Positions 1 through 8,699 are shown, numbered from the stretch's first letter. The stretch: DNA of 64,000 nt from Halomonas alimentaria (GCF_009902005.1 NZ_WUTT01000001.1:2693862-2757861); one strand, 5' to 3'. Numbers and translations: made by a program. The notes: generated by a model from the sequence alone, not told the origin.

Positions 1-72
1 GCCTATGGGTACCGCGACACGGAATACTTCTTCCTGAAGATCCGTGCCGCGTTTCCCGGCAAAATGCGATGA
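1..72 (+). pseudogene. 3' end of an ISL3-like transposase (cut by window edge)
   Basis: The first 23 codons are open from base 1 and end at TGA (70-72). The peptide contains GYRDTEYFFLKIRAAFPG. A conserved GYR(D/N)xEYFxLKI block close to the C-terminus is typical of ISL3-family transposases, which catalyse DDE-type transposition. Only the last residues are visible, so it cannot be said whether the full gene is intact. No clear terminal inverted repeat of an ISL3 element is seen downstream, so the element may be a truncated copy. It marks the left edge as a possible insertion point. Confidence 0.5.
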
Positions 73-88
73 ACCATTTTTCTTCCAG

Positions 89-146
89 CTTCAAGCTTCC
101 AGGCGCGAAGCGCCGCTCTTCAAGCTTCTGGCCCGGCGAAGCCGGG
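89..146. repeat. Two-unit repeat with GAA-loop hairpins
   Basis: The 11-mer CTTCAAGCTTC occurs at 89-99 and 118-128, and each copy is followed by a short hairpin with a GAA loop: GGCGC-GAA-GCGCC (102-114) and CCCGGC-GAA-GCCGGG (132-146). The two units look like degenerate copies of one small palindromic element of REP type. The second hairpin abuts the stop codon of the oxidoreductase gene on the minus strand. Confidence 0.5.
132..146 (-). terminator. Hairpin directly after the quinone oxidoreductase gene
   Basis: A perfect 6-bp GC stem with a GAA loop begins directly beyond the stop codon of the minus-strand gene. There is no clear T-tract on the minus strand, so its role as an intrinsic terminator is uncertain. 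Confidence 0.35.
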
Positions 147-1124
147 TCAGGGAAGGAGGATGGTGGAGCCGGTGGTCTGACGGCCCTGCAGGGCGTCCTG
201 GGCCTTGCCCGCCTCGGCGAGCGGGTAACGGCTCGAGATATCGACCTTCACCTTGCCGCTCTCGAGCATCTCGAAGAGCTCGGCGGCCATCGCCTCCAGG
301 CGCTCGCGGGTGTCGGCATAACCGTTGAGGCTGGGACGCGTGGTGTAGAGCGAGCCCTTCTGGTTGAGGATCCCCAGGTTGACGCCTTCCACGGCGCCGG
401 AGGCGTTGCCGAAGCTGACCATCAGCGAGCGTGGCTTGAGGCAGTCCAGGGAGGTCTCCCAGGTATCCTTGCCCACCGAGTCGTAGACCACGTCGCACAT
501 CGCGCCGTCGGTCAGCTCGCGCACCCGCTCGACCACATCCTCCTTGGTATAGTCGATGGTCGCCCAGGCGCCGTTCTTCTCGGCCAGCGCCGCCTTCTCC
601 GGCGAGCTGACGGTGCCGATCAGCCTGACGCCCAGCGCCCTGGCCCACTGGCAGGCGATGGAACCCACCCCACCGGCGGCGGCATGCCAGAGGATGGTCT
701 CGCCGGCCTCGACCCGGTGGGTCTGGCGCATCAGGTACTGCACGGTCAGGCCCTTGAGCATGCTCGCCGCGGCGGTCTCGAAGTCGATACCGTCGGGCAG
801 CACCACCACCTTGTCGGCGGGCAGGGTGTGCAGCTCGGCGTAGGCGCCCAGGGGGCCCTGGGCGTAGGCGACGCGATCGCCCGGCTTGAGGTGGGTCACT
901 CCATCGCCCACGGCGTCGACCACGCCGGCCGCCTCGGTGCCCAGCCCGGAGGGGAGCGAGGGTGCCGGGTAGAGGCCGGTGCGGAAGTAGATGTCGATGA
1001 AGTTGAGGCCGACGGCACGGTTGGCGACCCTCACCTCGCCGGGGCCCGGCTCCGCCGGGGTGACGTCGACGAGTTCGAGGACCTCGGAGCCGCCGGTACG
1101 GGCAAACTGGATACGCTTGGCCAT
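147..1124 (-). CDS. qor: NADPH:quinone oxidoreductase (MDR zinc-free family)
   Basis: This is a 325-residue medium-chain dehydrogenase/reductase resembling quinone oxidoreductase Qor, a cytosolic NADPH-dependent one-electron quinone reductase. The N-terminal GroES-like domain contains the segments GLNFIDIYFRTGLYP and GLGTEAAGVV. The Rossmann domain has the nucleotide loop AAAGGVGSIACQWA. The cysteine and histidine zinc ligands of alcohol dehydrogenases are absent, as expected for Qor. The start is placed at MAKRIQ because an AAGGAAA ribosome site lies just upstream; a longer frame upstream adds only non-conserved residues. It appears to be monocistronic. The family call is firm, but the physiological quinone is unknown. 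Confidence 0.9.
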   Translation of the reverse strand: MAKRIQFARTGGSEVLELVDVTPAEPGPGEVRVANRAVGLNFIDIYFRTGLYPAPSLPSGLGTEAAGVVDAVGDGVTHLKPGDRVAYAQGPLGAYAELHTLPADKVVVLPDGIDFETAAASMLKGLTVQYLMRQTHRVEAGETILWHAAAGGVGSIACQWARALGVRLIGTVSSPEKAALAEKNGAWATIDYTKEDVVERVRELTDGAMCDVVYDSVGKDTWETSLDCLKPRSLMVSFGNASGAVEGVNLGILNQKGSLYTTRPSLNGYADTRERLEAMAAELFEMLESGKVKVDISSRYPLAEAGKAQDALQGRQTTGSTILLP

Positions 1125-1204
1125 GAAGGTGTTTCCTTGTGCTGCCTGCTGGATGAGCCCACCAGTCAAGCGCCATGGCCCGGCAGGGTCAAGTCACCCC
1201 GCCT

Positions 1205-1783
1205 TTACAGCGTGGCAGGAAAGGCTTCCAGGCCACGGATAAAACGCGCCTTGTAGTCATCGAACTGCTGGCGGTCCTGCTTGAAGGACTGGATCACCGC
1301 CGCCTCGTCGAAGGTCAGCGCCCGAGGCAGGTCCTCGAGGGAGCTGGCCGGATGCCGGGGCCCCAGCCCGATGCGCACCCCGGCCTTGCCGTCCAGCCAG
1401 CGCGAGATGCCCGCCTCGCGAAAGCGTGCCTCCTGCTCGGCGTCCCGGGCATCGACACGCAGGGGCGCCTTCTGCGCCAGCTCGGCCACCAGCCTCTCGG
1501 CGGGTCTGGCCACGCCCGGCGGCTCCTGATCGAGTTCGGCCAGCAGCATCACGGTCATGCTGCTGCCACGCTCGTCGAGCACCAGCAGTGCCAGCGCCAC
1601 CGGGCGTGAATGATCATCCACCAGCGCCAGCACCCTGGCTGCCTCCTGCTCGATCAGCACCCCCAGGGTACCGGCGAAGGTCGCCAGCGGCCGCAGTCCC
1701 GCCTCATGGCCATAGGATTCGGCACACAGCCGGGCCAGGCAGGCCTCGCGCTGCCCGGGATTCTTGATATGCACGACTCTCAT
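1205..1783 (-). CDS. Hypothetical protein, possibly GNAT-like
   Basis: The product is 192 residues with no signal peptide or membrane segment. The first half (about residues 1-90) alternates predicted helices and strands in a way reminiscent of a GNAT N-acetyltransferase fold, but I cannot point to a convincing acetyl-CoA binding loop. The C-terminal third ends in a charged helical region around SFKQDRQQFDDYKARFIRG. It lies between qor and the divergent GDPD gene. The function is not recognised. Confidence 0.6.
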   Translation of the reverse strand: MRVVHIKNPGQREACLARLCAESYGHEAGLRPLATFAGTLGVLIEQEAARVLALVDDHSRPVALALLVLDERGSSMTVMLLAELDQEPPGVARPAERLVAELAQKAPLRVDARDAEQEARFREAGISRWLDGKAGVRIGLGPRHPASSLEDLPRALTFDEAAVIQSFKQDRQQFDDYKARFIRGLEAFPATL

Positions 1784-1929
1784 CTCGCTCTCCTCGCATC
1801 GTGGGTACCGCTACCACCGGGGCCCAAAATCGCGCAGCCTACCATATCCAGGCCAGGGTGGATGGCGCTACGCTACCGGAAGGTTCCTCGCCGCCAGTGA
1901 CGGCGCCTCGCTGACCAGGATGACGGCCC

Positions 1930-2679
1930 ATGCCCCACCCCGACATTTCGCTTCCCCGCCTGATCGCCCACCGCGGCCTCTCCGCCCATGCCCCGGAGAA
2001 TACCCTGGCCGCCGTGCGCGCCGCCCACGCCACCGGCTGCACCTGGGTCGAGCTGGATGTGCAGCTGCTGGGCGATGGCACCCCGGTCATCTGGCACGAT
2101 GCCGGGGTGCGCCGCTGCTCGGACGCCAGCGGCCGACTCGCCGACCTGGACCTGCCCACGGCCCGCCGGCTCGACGTGGGGGCCTGGTTCGGCGACGCCT
2201 TCCGTGGCGAGCGCATCGCTACCCTGGCCGAGATGCTCAAGCTGATCGACGAGTGCGGGATGGGCCTCAACCTGGAGCTCAAGGTCAACCGCGGGCGCAG
2301 TGCCGCGGCGCTGGTCGAGGAGGCGGTACCCGCCGCCCTAGATGCCCTGCCGCCGGAGCGGCTGATCATCTCCTCCTTCAATGACGACGCCCTGGCCTGC
2401 ACCCGCGAGCTGGCGCCCGCCTCACGGCTCGCGCTGGGTGTGCTCTTCGAGGGGATCGGTCGTGGCTGGCGGAGTCGCTGCACGGAGCTGGAGGCATTCA
2501 GCGTCCATGCCGACTGGCGTCGCCTGAGCCGGCGCGGGACCACGGCGGTCAAGGATGACGGCTACGCCCTGCTCTGCTACACGCCCAACGACCCGGCTGC
2601 CTTCGCCCACCTGTGGCAGTGGGGCGTGGATGCCGCGATCAGCGACGATCCGAGCCGCTTCATCTCTCACCTGCCCTGA
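1930..2679 (+). CDS. ugpQ: Cytoplasmic glycerophosphodiester phosphodiesterase
   Basis: The 249-residue protein hydrolyses glycerophosphodiesters to glycerol-3-phosphate and an alcohol. The GDPD signature is complete: LIAHRG and APENT near the N-terminus (catalytic His and Glu region), VELDVQ and the metal/catalytic HDAGVRR segment, then NLELKV. There is no signal peptide, which fits the cytosolic UgpQ class rather than periplasmic GlpQ. It is followed by a strong terminator shared with the convergent permease gene. No ugpBAEC transporter is adjacent, so substrates probably come from phospholipid turnover. Confidence 0.92.
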   Translation: MPHPDISLPRLIAHRGLSAHAPENTLAAVRAAHATGCTWVELDVQLLGDGTPVIWHDAGVRRCSDASGRLADLDLPTARRLDVGAWFGDAFRGERIATLAEMLKLIDECGMGLNLELKVNRGRSAAALVEEAVPAALDALPPERLIISSFNDDALACTRELAPASRLALGVLFEGIGRGWRSRCTELEAFSVHADWRRLSRRGTTAVKDDGYALLCYTPNDPAAFAHLWQWGVDAAISDDPSRFISHLP

Positions 2680-2704
2680 CTCTGCGCCGCGATCCTCCAA
2701 CACG

Positions 2705-2734
2705 ACGACGGGCCGCCCTTGGGCGGCCCGTCGT
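2705..2734. terminator. Bidirectional intrinsic terminator-like hairpin
   Basis: Perfect 14-bp GC-rich stem (2705-2718 with 2721-2734) in the gap between the convergent ugpQ and permease genes. T-tracts are weak on both sides. Confidence 0.75.
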
Positions 2735-2752
2735 GGCTCGAACGCGGCCCAA

Positions 2753-4159
2753 TCAGCGTGTGACGGGCTCAGGCTCCTCGCTTTCCACCGCCATGTCATC
2801 CTCGACATGGATCGGCTCCTGCTCTTCGGCCTCGCGGGCGCCCCGCAGGCGGTGCTCGACCATGAAGTAGAGCACCAGGCCGACGCCCAGGCCCCAGGCG
2901 GCACCGTGGGTGGCCAGCACCACGCCCATGATCCCGGCCACGCCCATGGCGGTGGCGTTCTTGATCTGCTCGACGGCCACGGCGATGCACAGGTAGCCGG
3001 TGATCAGCAGGGTGATGGAGAGCGCGATGGGCAGCACCGGACGGAACAGGGTGATCAGCGGCAGCATGAACAGGGCCAGGAAGCCGATGATCCAGAACAC
3101 CGAGGCACCACCGTAGATGGTATCCATCGCCTTGCGCCCATACCGGTAGCGCTCGGCCACGGTGGCCATGGCACCGGTGAACAGCGGTCCGGCCAGGCCC
3201 GGATAGGGGGCCAGCAGCGAGTGCATCAGGTTGCGCAGGCCGGTGATCAGGTGGACCCGGTCCACGTTGACCTCGATCTGCTCATCGGGGCGCAGGTGAT
3301 CGACGCGCTTGATCAGGCTCTGGCCGACGATGATGTCGCCGAAGGCGATGATATAGGCGATGATCGCGGTGGGGATCGCGGCAATCAGCAGTTCGATGCC
3401 GGGCAGCCCCACCGTGAAGGGCAGGTAGGCCCAGATGCCGCTGAAGTCCGGAACGGCCACGCCCCACTCAACGGTGGGCAGCGGATACTCGCCCATGCCC
3501 CAGCCAATGGCCATGGTCACCAGCATGCCGGGAACCATGCCGTAGGCGGCGATGTTGCGCGCCCAGCGATACTTCTCGGTGAGGTCGCGGAAGGAGAGCG
3601 AGAACAGCACGTAGAGGGTCACCAGGCCACCGATGCCCAGCGAGATCGGCGTGTTGTAGAGACGCCCCCCTTCGCTGATCTCGCCGCTGATGGCGGCGAT
3701 GCCGGCGCCCAGCAGGATGCCCGCCTTGATCGAGTCAGGCACGTTGTTGACCAGCTTCGAGCCGAGTCGAGTGACCGCCATGATCAGGAAGATCGCGGTC
3801 ACTACCAGCTGCAGCGCGACCATGGCGCGAATCGCTTCCGGGCCGGGCGTGAAGTCGCTCAGGAACAGCAGCACCACCGGAATCGCCGGGGTAATCCAGC
3901 CGGCGATGAAGGGCACCCCCAGCAGCGGCGGCAGCATGAAGCCGACCCCGCACACCACCACATAGGCCAGCGCCACCTCGTAGGGAAGCCCCAGGTACTG
4001 CTCGAGCAGCGGGATCATGCCCATGGCGATGACGAACATCACCAGCGCCTGGATGGTCTCGGGAATCTCCCAGCGGAAATGGATGAAGGGCAGGCGGAGC
4101 TTGAAGGGGCCCAGCGGCCAGTAGGGGTGTTCCTCACCGTGTTCACGTTTCAGCAGCAC
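2753..4159 (-). CDS. NCS2/solute carrier 23-type permease
   Basis: The product is a 468-residue polytopic inner-membrane protein with about 12-14 hydrophobic segments. A short charged N-terminus precedes the first membrane span, and the tail is acidic and rich in Glu. The arrangement resembles the xanthine/uracil/ascorbate (NCS2) transporter group; conserved-looking segments include PFIAGWITPAIP and IAAIPTAIIAYIIAFGDIIV. The substrate cannot be assigned from sequence alone. The start is GTG, with a GAGGA ribosome site in front. The upstream region carries three TGTCGAC-centred sites including a 36-bp palindrome (4298-4394), so the gene is a candidate for repression by a GntR/FadR-type or similar dimeric regulator. 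A SulP-like placement is a less likely alternative. Confidence 0.75.
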   Translation of the reverse strand: MLLKREHGEEHPYWPLGPFKLRLPFIHFRWEIPETIQALVMFVIAMGMIPLLEQYLGLPYEVALAYVVVCGVGFMLPPLLGVPFIAGWITPAIPVVLLFLSDFTPGPEAIRAMVALQLVVTAIFLIMAVTRLGSKLVNNVPDSIKAGILLGAGIAAISGEISEGGRLYNTPISLGIGGLVTLYVLFSLSFRDLTEKYRWARNIAAYGMVPGMLVTMAIGWGMGEYPLPTVEWGVAVPDFSGIWAYLPFTVGLPGIELLIAAIPTAIIAYIIAFGDIIVGQSLIKRVDHLRPDEQIEVNVDRVHLITGLRNLMHSLLAPYPGLAGPLFTGAMATVAERYRYGRKAMDTIYGGASVFWIIGFLALFMLPLITLFRPVLPIALSITLLITGYLCIAVAVEQIKNATAMGVAGIMGVVLATHGAAWGLGVGLVLYFMVEHRLRGAREAEEQEPIHVEDDMAVESEEPEPVTR

Positions 4160-4297
4160 GTCGTATCCTCATGATTTCTGGTTATTCACCTGTGGGTCCT
4201 CTCGTCGTTGTTGTTATGGTCATGGGGTTTTACGTGCATGCTGCAGTTGCGAACATTCGACTTTGGGTCAGAGCCACAGGTGGGGATATCGCCGAGA

Positions 4298-4394
4298 TTG
4301 TCGACAGAAATCCGCGACAACGATGGCTTGTCGACGGATAACGGCGTGTTAGACGCAAATAGGCGCCATTTCTGTCGACAGAAATGGCGCCTAT
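4298..4394. promoter_or_regulatory. Triple TGTCGAC sites with a 36-bp perfect palindrome
   Basis: Three copies of a TGTCGAC-centred motif are seen: TTGTCGACAG (4298-4307), TTGTCGACGG (4328-4337) and CTGTCGACAG (4372-4381). The third is the centre of a perfect 36-bp palindrome (4359-4394) with 18-bp arms and no spacer. The region lies upstream of the permease gene (start 4159) and downstream of glsB (end 4440), both on the minus strand. It could be an operator array, a glsB terminator or both. Few T residues follow the palindrome on the minus strand, which favours an operator role. Confidence 0.65.
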
Positions 4395-4439
4395 CCGGCA
4401 GGTGACGTTGACGTAAACTTTAGTCCTGCTCGACCTTGG

Positions 4440-4685
4440 TCACCCCTTCTTCACCTTGCTGATCACCCACAGCAGGATCACCGCGCCGACCACGGCACTG
4501 AACAGCGAGCCCAGGAAGCCTCCGGTGCCCATGCCGAGGATCTGCTGAAAGATGAAGCCACCGATCACCGCGCCGACCACGCCGACGCCGATGTTGCCGA
4601 GGATGCCGAAGCCCCCTCCCCGCATGATATGGCCAGCGATCCAGCCGGCCAGCCCGCCGATGATCAACCAGGCGATGATTCCCAT
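4440..4685 (-). CDS. GlsB/YeaQ/YmgE-family small membrane stress protein
   Basis: The 81-residue protein has three glycine-rich membrane segments separated by short loops: IAWLIIGGLAGWIAG, GIGN-type loop residues, then GVGVVGAVIGGFIF and the last span before a Lys-rich end. This Gly-rich pattern defines the transglycosylase-associated/GlsB family, whose members are often induced by general stress. An AGGAGG ribosome site is optimally spaced. No biochemical activity has been established for the family. Confidence 0.9.
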   Translation of the reverse strand: MGIIAWLIIGGLAGWIAGHIMRGGGFGILGNIGVGVVGAVIGGFIFQQILGMGTGGFLGSLFSAVVGAVILLWVISKVKKG

Positions 4686-4736
4686 GGTGCCTCCTGTTTT
4701 CGTGGATAGGATGAGGAACGTGACATGGTGAAGATG

Positions 4737-5279
4737 CTAGAAGGAGGAGCCCGGCTGCGCCAGGAACGCCAGCTCCGCCGGAGTGGAAACCCGGCCGAGG
4801 ATGGCGTTGCGATGCGGATAGCGTCCGAAACGCAGGATGATGTCGCGATGGCGATGCTCGAAACGCAGGTTTTCCTCGAGCCCCGGCTGAGTGAACAGCC
4901 GCAGTGCCTGCTCGTGGATCGCCGCCGACTCGCTGTGCATGAAGGGCATGTAGAGAAAGGCCCGCCACGCCGGTGGCAATGCCGCATCGTCGCCGCGGGC
5001 CACCGCCTCCTGAGCGAGCCCCAGGGCCAGCGGGTCGGCCGCGAAGGCGTCAGGCGTGTCGCGATGGACGTTACGCGAGAACTGGTCGAGCACGATCACC
5101 TCGGCGAGGCGACCCTCCGGGGTCTCGCGCCAGCCCCACAGCTCGGCGCGTCGGGCCGCCTCCAGGCAGGCAGCGAATCGCTCGGCGATCTCGGCGTCCA
5201 GCGCCGGATCCTTGCGAAACCACTGCGCCGCCTCGAGCTCGTCGAACCAGAAGCTCAGTACCTCGTCCGGCGTCGTCAT
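4737..5279 (-). CDS. DUF924 family protein
   Basis: The 180-residue soluble alpha-helical protein carries the hallmarks of DUF924: the opening VLSFWFDE, the middle IVLDQFSRNVHRDTP motif, YMPFMHSES and the closing FGRYPHRNAILGR. The family fold resembles TPR repeats and its role is unknown. The start is placed at MTTPDEV, directly after a GGGAGGTGAAG ribosome site; the frame stays open further upstream but without conservation. It is transcribed divergently from the small membrane protein gene at 5363. Confidence 0.9.
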   Translation of the reverse strand: MTTPDEVLSFWFDELEAAQWFRKDPALDAEIAERFAACLEAARRAELWGWRETPEGRLAEVIVLDQFSRNVHRDTPDAFAADPLALGLAQEAVARGDDAALPPAWRAFLYMPFMHSESAAIHEQALRLFTQPGLEENLRFEHRHRDIILRFGRYPHRNAILGRVSTPAELAFLAQPGSSF

Positions 5280-5362
5280 CTTCACCTCCCTGTCCGCTGC
5301 CGCTGGGCCCGCTCTCCTGATACCATCCCCGGCGAGACACCACAAGCGAGGAGCGGCATCGC

Positions 5363-5545
5363 ATGAATCCCGACCCCATCTGGTCGATGATCACCTACGT
5401 CTTCAACATCCTCGGCATGCTGGTCTGCCTCGGCGGCCTGACCCTGGCCCACACCACTCGCCATGTCTGGCCGGGGCGGGTGATAGCCGGCGCAGGATTC
5501 CTGCTGGCCGCCTCACCGACCCTCTACGGCCTCATCACCGGCTGA
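5363..5545 (+). CDS. Small two-span membrane protein, unknown function
   Basis: The 60-residue protein has two predicted membrane helices (about residues 8-28 and 38-58) joined by a short positively charged loop. An AGCGAGGAG-type ribosome site precedes the start. It ends 13 bp before ycjX and probably shares its transcript. No family is recognised with confidence. Confidence 0.65.
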   Translation: MNPDPIWSMITYVFNILGMLVCLGGLTLAHTTRHVWPGRVIAGAGFLLAASPTLYGLITG

Positions 5546-5558
5546 CGGAGCCCACTGC

Positions 5559-6950
5559 ATGCGCCAGCCCCTCGCCCGTGAACTCCAGGACCTGCTCGAG
5601 CGTGGCCGCGACCGTCAGCTGCGCCTGGCCGTCACCGGCCTCTCCCGCTCGGGCAAGACCGCCTTCCTTACCTCCCTGGTCAACCAGCTGCGCCATGCCG
5701 GCCTGGAGGCGCACCTGGACCTGCTGCCCGCCGCCAGGGAAGGCCGTCTGCTGGGAGCCCGTCGCGTCAACCAGCAGGACCTCGGCGTGCCGCGCTTTCC
5801 CTATGACCAGGCTATGGCGGCGCTGTCGGCGACGCCGCCGCGCTGGCCGGAGCCCACCCGAGGCATCAGCGAGCTGCGCCTGGCAATCCGCTATCGCCCG
5901 GCACGACGCGGCCTGCTCGGTGGCGATTCCCGCCAGCTGACTCTGGACCTCTTCGACTACCCGGGTGAGTGGTTGCTCGACCTGCCGCTGCTGGGGCTCG
6001 ACTACCCCGGCTGGTGTGCGCGCCAGCGCGCCCTGGAGGGGCGACAGCGGGCATCCCACTTCAGCGCCTGGCAGGCCGCGGTCGCCAGGCTCGACCCCGC
6101 CGCCGAGGCCGACGAGGCGCAGCTGGCCGAGGTCGCCGACCACTTCGCCGCGGGACTGCGCGGCGCCCGGGAGGCAGGCTTCGCCGACCTGCAGCCGGGC
6201 CGCTTCCTGCTGCCGGGGGACCTCTCGGGTGCGCCGGTGCTGCAGTTCTTCCCGCTGCCCGGTGTCGCCGAGGCGGATCCCGAGACGCTGGCCGCTCTGC
6301 CCGATTCGAGCAACTACGCTACCCTGGCGCGACGCTTCCGCTACTACCAGCAGCATATCGTGCGTCCCTTCTACCGCGACCACTTCCGACGCTTCGATCG
6401 CCAGATCGTGCTGGTGGACCTGCTGGGGGCGCTGAACGCCGGGCCCGAACGCTTCCAGGACCTCTCCCGGGCGCTCGCCAACCTGATGCAGAGCTTCGAT
6501 TACGGCCAGCGCAGCCTGCTCTCGCGGCTGTTCGCCCCGCGCATCGACCGCCTGGCCATCGCCGCCACCAAGGCCGACCATGTGACACCGGAGCAGCATC
6601 CCCGCCTGGTGGCACTGCTCGAGGCGCTTCTTGCCGAGCCGCTCAAGGACCTGCGCTATGCCGATGTCCCGGTGCGCGCGCTGTCGCTGGCGGCGATCCG
6701 TTCCAGCGAATCACGCGAGGTCGAGACCCAGGGGCGGCGCACGCCGGCACTGCGCGGCACCGACCTCGACGGCGAGCCGCTGCTGATGTATCCGGGCGAG
6801 GTACCGGAACGGCTCCCCGACGACGCCTTCTGGGCCCGCCAGGGCTTCGACTTCCCGGCCTTCCGCCCGCTCCCCCTGGAGAGTGGGGCCCTGCCCCATA
6901 TCCGCATGGATGCCGCCCTCGACTGGCTGATCGGAGACAAGCTGACGTGA
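5559..6950 (+). CDS. ycjX: YcjX-family GTPase-like protein (DUF463)
   Basis: The 463-residue P-loop protein has a Walker A motif, GLSRSGKT, near residue 27-34, and the DUF463 features FDYPGEWLLDLP and AATKADHV (the latter playing the base-recognition role of an NKxD motif). YcjX proteins are associated with stress responses (phage-shock or heat-shock regulons) in enterobacteria, but the mechanism is not settled. The stop overlaps the GTG start of ycjF by 4 bp (GTGA), so the two are translationally coupled. This is a firm family call. Confidence 0.93.
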   Translation: MRQPLARELQDLLERGRDRQLRLAVTGLSRSGKTAFLTSLVNQLRHAGLEAHLDLLPAAREGRLLGARRVNQQDLGVPRFPYDQAMAALSATPPRWPEPTRGISELRLAIRYRPARRGLLGGDSRQLTLDLFDYPGEWLLDLPLLGLDYPGWCARQRALEGRQRASHFSAWQAAVARLDPAAEADEAQLAEVADHFAAGLRGAREAGFADLQPGRFLLPGDLSGAPVLQFFPLPGVAEADPETLAALPDSSNYATLARRFRYYQQHIVRPFYRDHFRRFDRQIVLVDLLGALNAGPERFQDLSRALANLMQSFDYGQRSLLSRLFAPRIDRLAIAATKADHVTPEQHPRLVALLEALLAEPLKDLRYADVPVRALSLAAIRSSESREVETQGRRTPALRGTDLDGEPLLMYPGEVPERLPDDAFWARQGFDFPAFRPLPLESGALPHIRMDAALDWLIGDKLT

Positions 6951-7990
6951 GCACGCCCCGCGACCCCCGCCCCGGTCGGCACTTCACCCCCGAGGAGCCG
7001 GCCCCGGCCTCCACGGCAGCCGACCCGCGCCCACCCCGGGCCTTCGCTCCCGATCTGCCGAGCCAGGCGCTGACACCGAGCGAGGAGCCGGCCGAGCCAG
7101 CGCTTGCGGCCAGCCTGGGCCGGCCACGCCGACGCCGCTGGGGGCTGCTCATGCTGCTGGGCGGTAGCCTCGGGCTGGGCGCGGTCGAGGCCGGCACCAC
7201 CCTCTACGCCGCCGGCCTGGGCGGTGACTGGCTGGCCGGCGCCTGGAGCCTGCTGCTGCTGCTCGCCCTGGCACTGGGCGGAGGTGCCCTCGGCCGCGAG
7301 CTGTGGCGCCTGCGCCGGCTGCGTCGCCACGATCGGCTGCGCGAGCGACTGGGCGATCTCTCCGCGGCCTCCCGCCGCGAGGCCGATGCCACCGCCGAGG
7401 CCCTGCGTCGTGCCCTGGACCTGGAGACCGACCACCCTCATTGGCAGGCCTTCCTGGCCGCGAGACAGCCTCATCACGGCGGAGCCGAGCTCCATACCCT
7501 GCTCGACCATCACCTGCTGGCCCCCAGAGATCGAGCGGCTCGCCGCCTGGTGTCGCGGATGTCCGGCGAGACCGCGGTGATGGTGGCGGTGAGCCCGCTT
7601 ACCCTGGTCGACATGGCGCTGGTGGCCTGGCGCAGCCTGGCCATGGTCGATCGCCTGTGCCGGCTCTACGGCCTGGAACTGGGCTATGCGGCGCGGCTAC
7701 GCCTGCTGCGCGAGGTATTGCGCCAGATGGCCTTCGCCGGGGCCACCGAGATGGCCGGCGACGCCGGCATGGAGATGCTCTCGATGAACCTCGCCGGACG
7801 CCTCTCCACCCGGGCCGCCCAGGGCCTGGGTATCGGCCTGACCAGCGCCCGGCTGGGGCTGCGCACCCAGCGCCTGACCCGCCCGCTGCCCTTCCGCGCG
7901 GACCAGGCCCCGCGCCTGGCCGACCTGCGCCGGGAGCTGTGGCAGCAGCTGCGTCGCCTCGAGGCAGACGGCGAACGCCAGCAGCCGTGA
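6947..7990 (+). CDS. ycjF: YcjF-family inner-membrane protein (DUF697)
   Basis: The 347-residue protein has a Pro/Ala/Glu-rich cytosolic N-terminus (about residues 1-60), two closely spaced membrane segments (about 65-120) and a DUF697 C-terminal domain containing VAVSPLTLVDMALVAWRSL. This matches YcjF, the usual partner of YcjX. The start is GTG within the ycjX stop, chosen because the reading frame upstream is only an overlap with ycjX. The two proteins probably act together at the membrane. Confidence 0.9.
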   Translation: MSTPRDPRPGRHFTPEEPAPASTAADPRPPRAFAPDLPSQALTPSEEPAEPALAASLGRPRRRRWGLLMLLGGSLGLGAVEAGTTLYAAGLGGDWLAGAWSLLLLLALALGGGALGRELWRLRRLRRHDRLRERLGDLSAASRREADATAEALRRALDLETDHPHWQAFLAARQPHHGGAELHTLLDHHLLAPRDRAARRLVSRMSGETAVMVAVSPLTLVDMALVAWRSLAMVDRLCRLYGLELGYAARLRLLREVLRQMAFAGATEMAGDAGMEMLSMNLAGRLSTRAAQGLGIGLTSARLGLRTQRLTRPLPFRADQAPRLADLRRELWQQLRRLEADGERQQP

Positions 7991-8088
7991 TGCAGGTCAA
8001 GGTTGCGCCTGCCGGGCGGCATGGCAGATGACCCCGGCGGGGAAAACCGCTAGGCTCGAGATAGCCCCCACCGACAAGGAGTCTCTCC

Positions 8089-8529
8089 ATGTATACCTCC
8101 ATCCTGGTTCCCGTCGACGGCTCCGAGCACGCCCAGAAGGCCCTCGCCGTGGCCTGCCAGCTGGCCCGCCAGGAGGGTAGCCTCCTGCACCTGCTGCATA
8201 TCCCCGAGGAGCTCTCCCACGAGACCACCCTGGTATGGGGCATCGGCGCCATCGCCATCGAGGCCTCCCGCGAGGAGCGTGAGGAAGCCGGCAAGCAGGT
8301 GATCAGCCGCGCCGCCGAGGCGGCCCGCGAGCAGGGAGCGACCAAGATCGAGACGGTGATCGCCCAGGGCGACCCGGCCCGCGCCATCCTCAGCGAATCG
8401 CGCAAGCGCGGCGTCGATGCCATCGTCATGGGCAGCCGCGGCCTCAGCGACCTCAAGGGCTTCGTGGTCGGCAGCGTCTCTCACAAGGTGGCCCACACCG
8501 CCGAATGCACGGTGATCACGGTACGCTGA
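8089..8529 (+). CDS. Universal stress protein (UspA family)
   Basis: The 146-residue Usp-fold protein begins ILVPVDGSEHAQKAL and ends with the ATP-binding type loop GSRGLSDLKGFVVGSVSHKV, matching the G-2x-G-9x-G-(S/T) pattern of nucleotide-binding UspA members. It would form a cytosolic dimer and probably binds ATP. AAGGAG precedes the ATG. It stands alone between ycjF and rnb. Confidence 0.93.
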   Translation: MYTSILVPVDGSEHAQKALAVACQLARQEGSLLHLLHIPEELSHETTLVWGIGAIAIEASREEREEAGKQVISRAAEAAREQGATKIETVIAQGDPARAILSESRKRGVDAIVMGSRGLSDLKGFVVGSVSHKVAHTAECTVITVR

Positions 8530-8638
8530 TCCCGCTTCCCCGGGTGACTTGCGACGGCGTCGACAGGCGCCGTCATGCGTTCCGCAGCCCTGGCCTCGCG
8601 CCAAGCCACTGATTCGCGGTATCCCCCCGACGCCAGGT

Positions 8639-8667
8639 TTGGCGCGGCGCACGGGAATCCGTATAGT
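8639..8667 (+). promoter_or_regulatory. Predicted sigma-70 promoter of rnb
   Basis: TTGGCG (8639-8644) and TATAGT (8662-8667) are separated by 17 bp, about 33 bp upstream of the rnb start. Confidence 0.55.
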
Positions 8668-8699
8668 GGCCAGCCTACCCCCGCCACACGTTCGTGATC

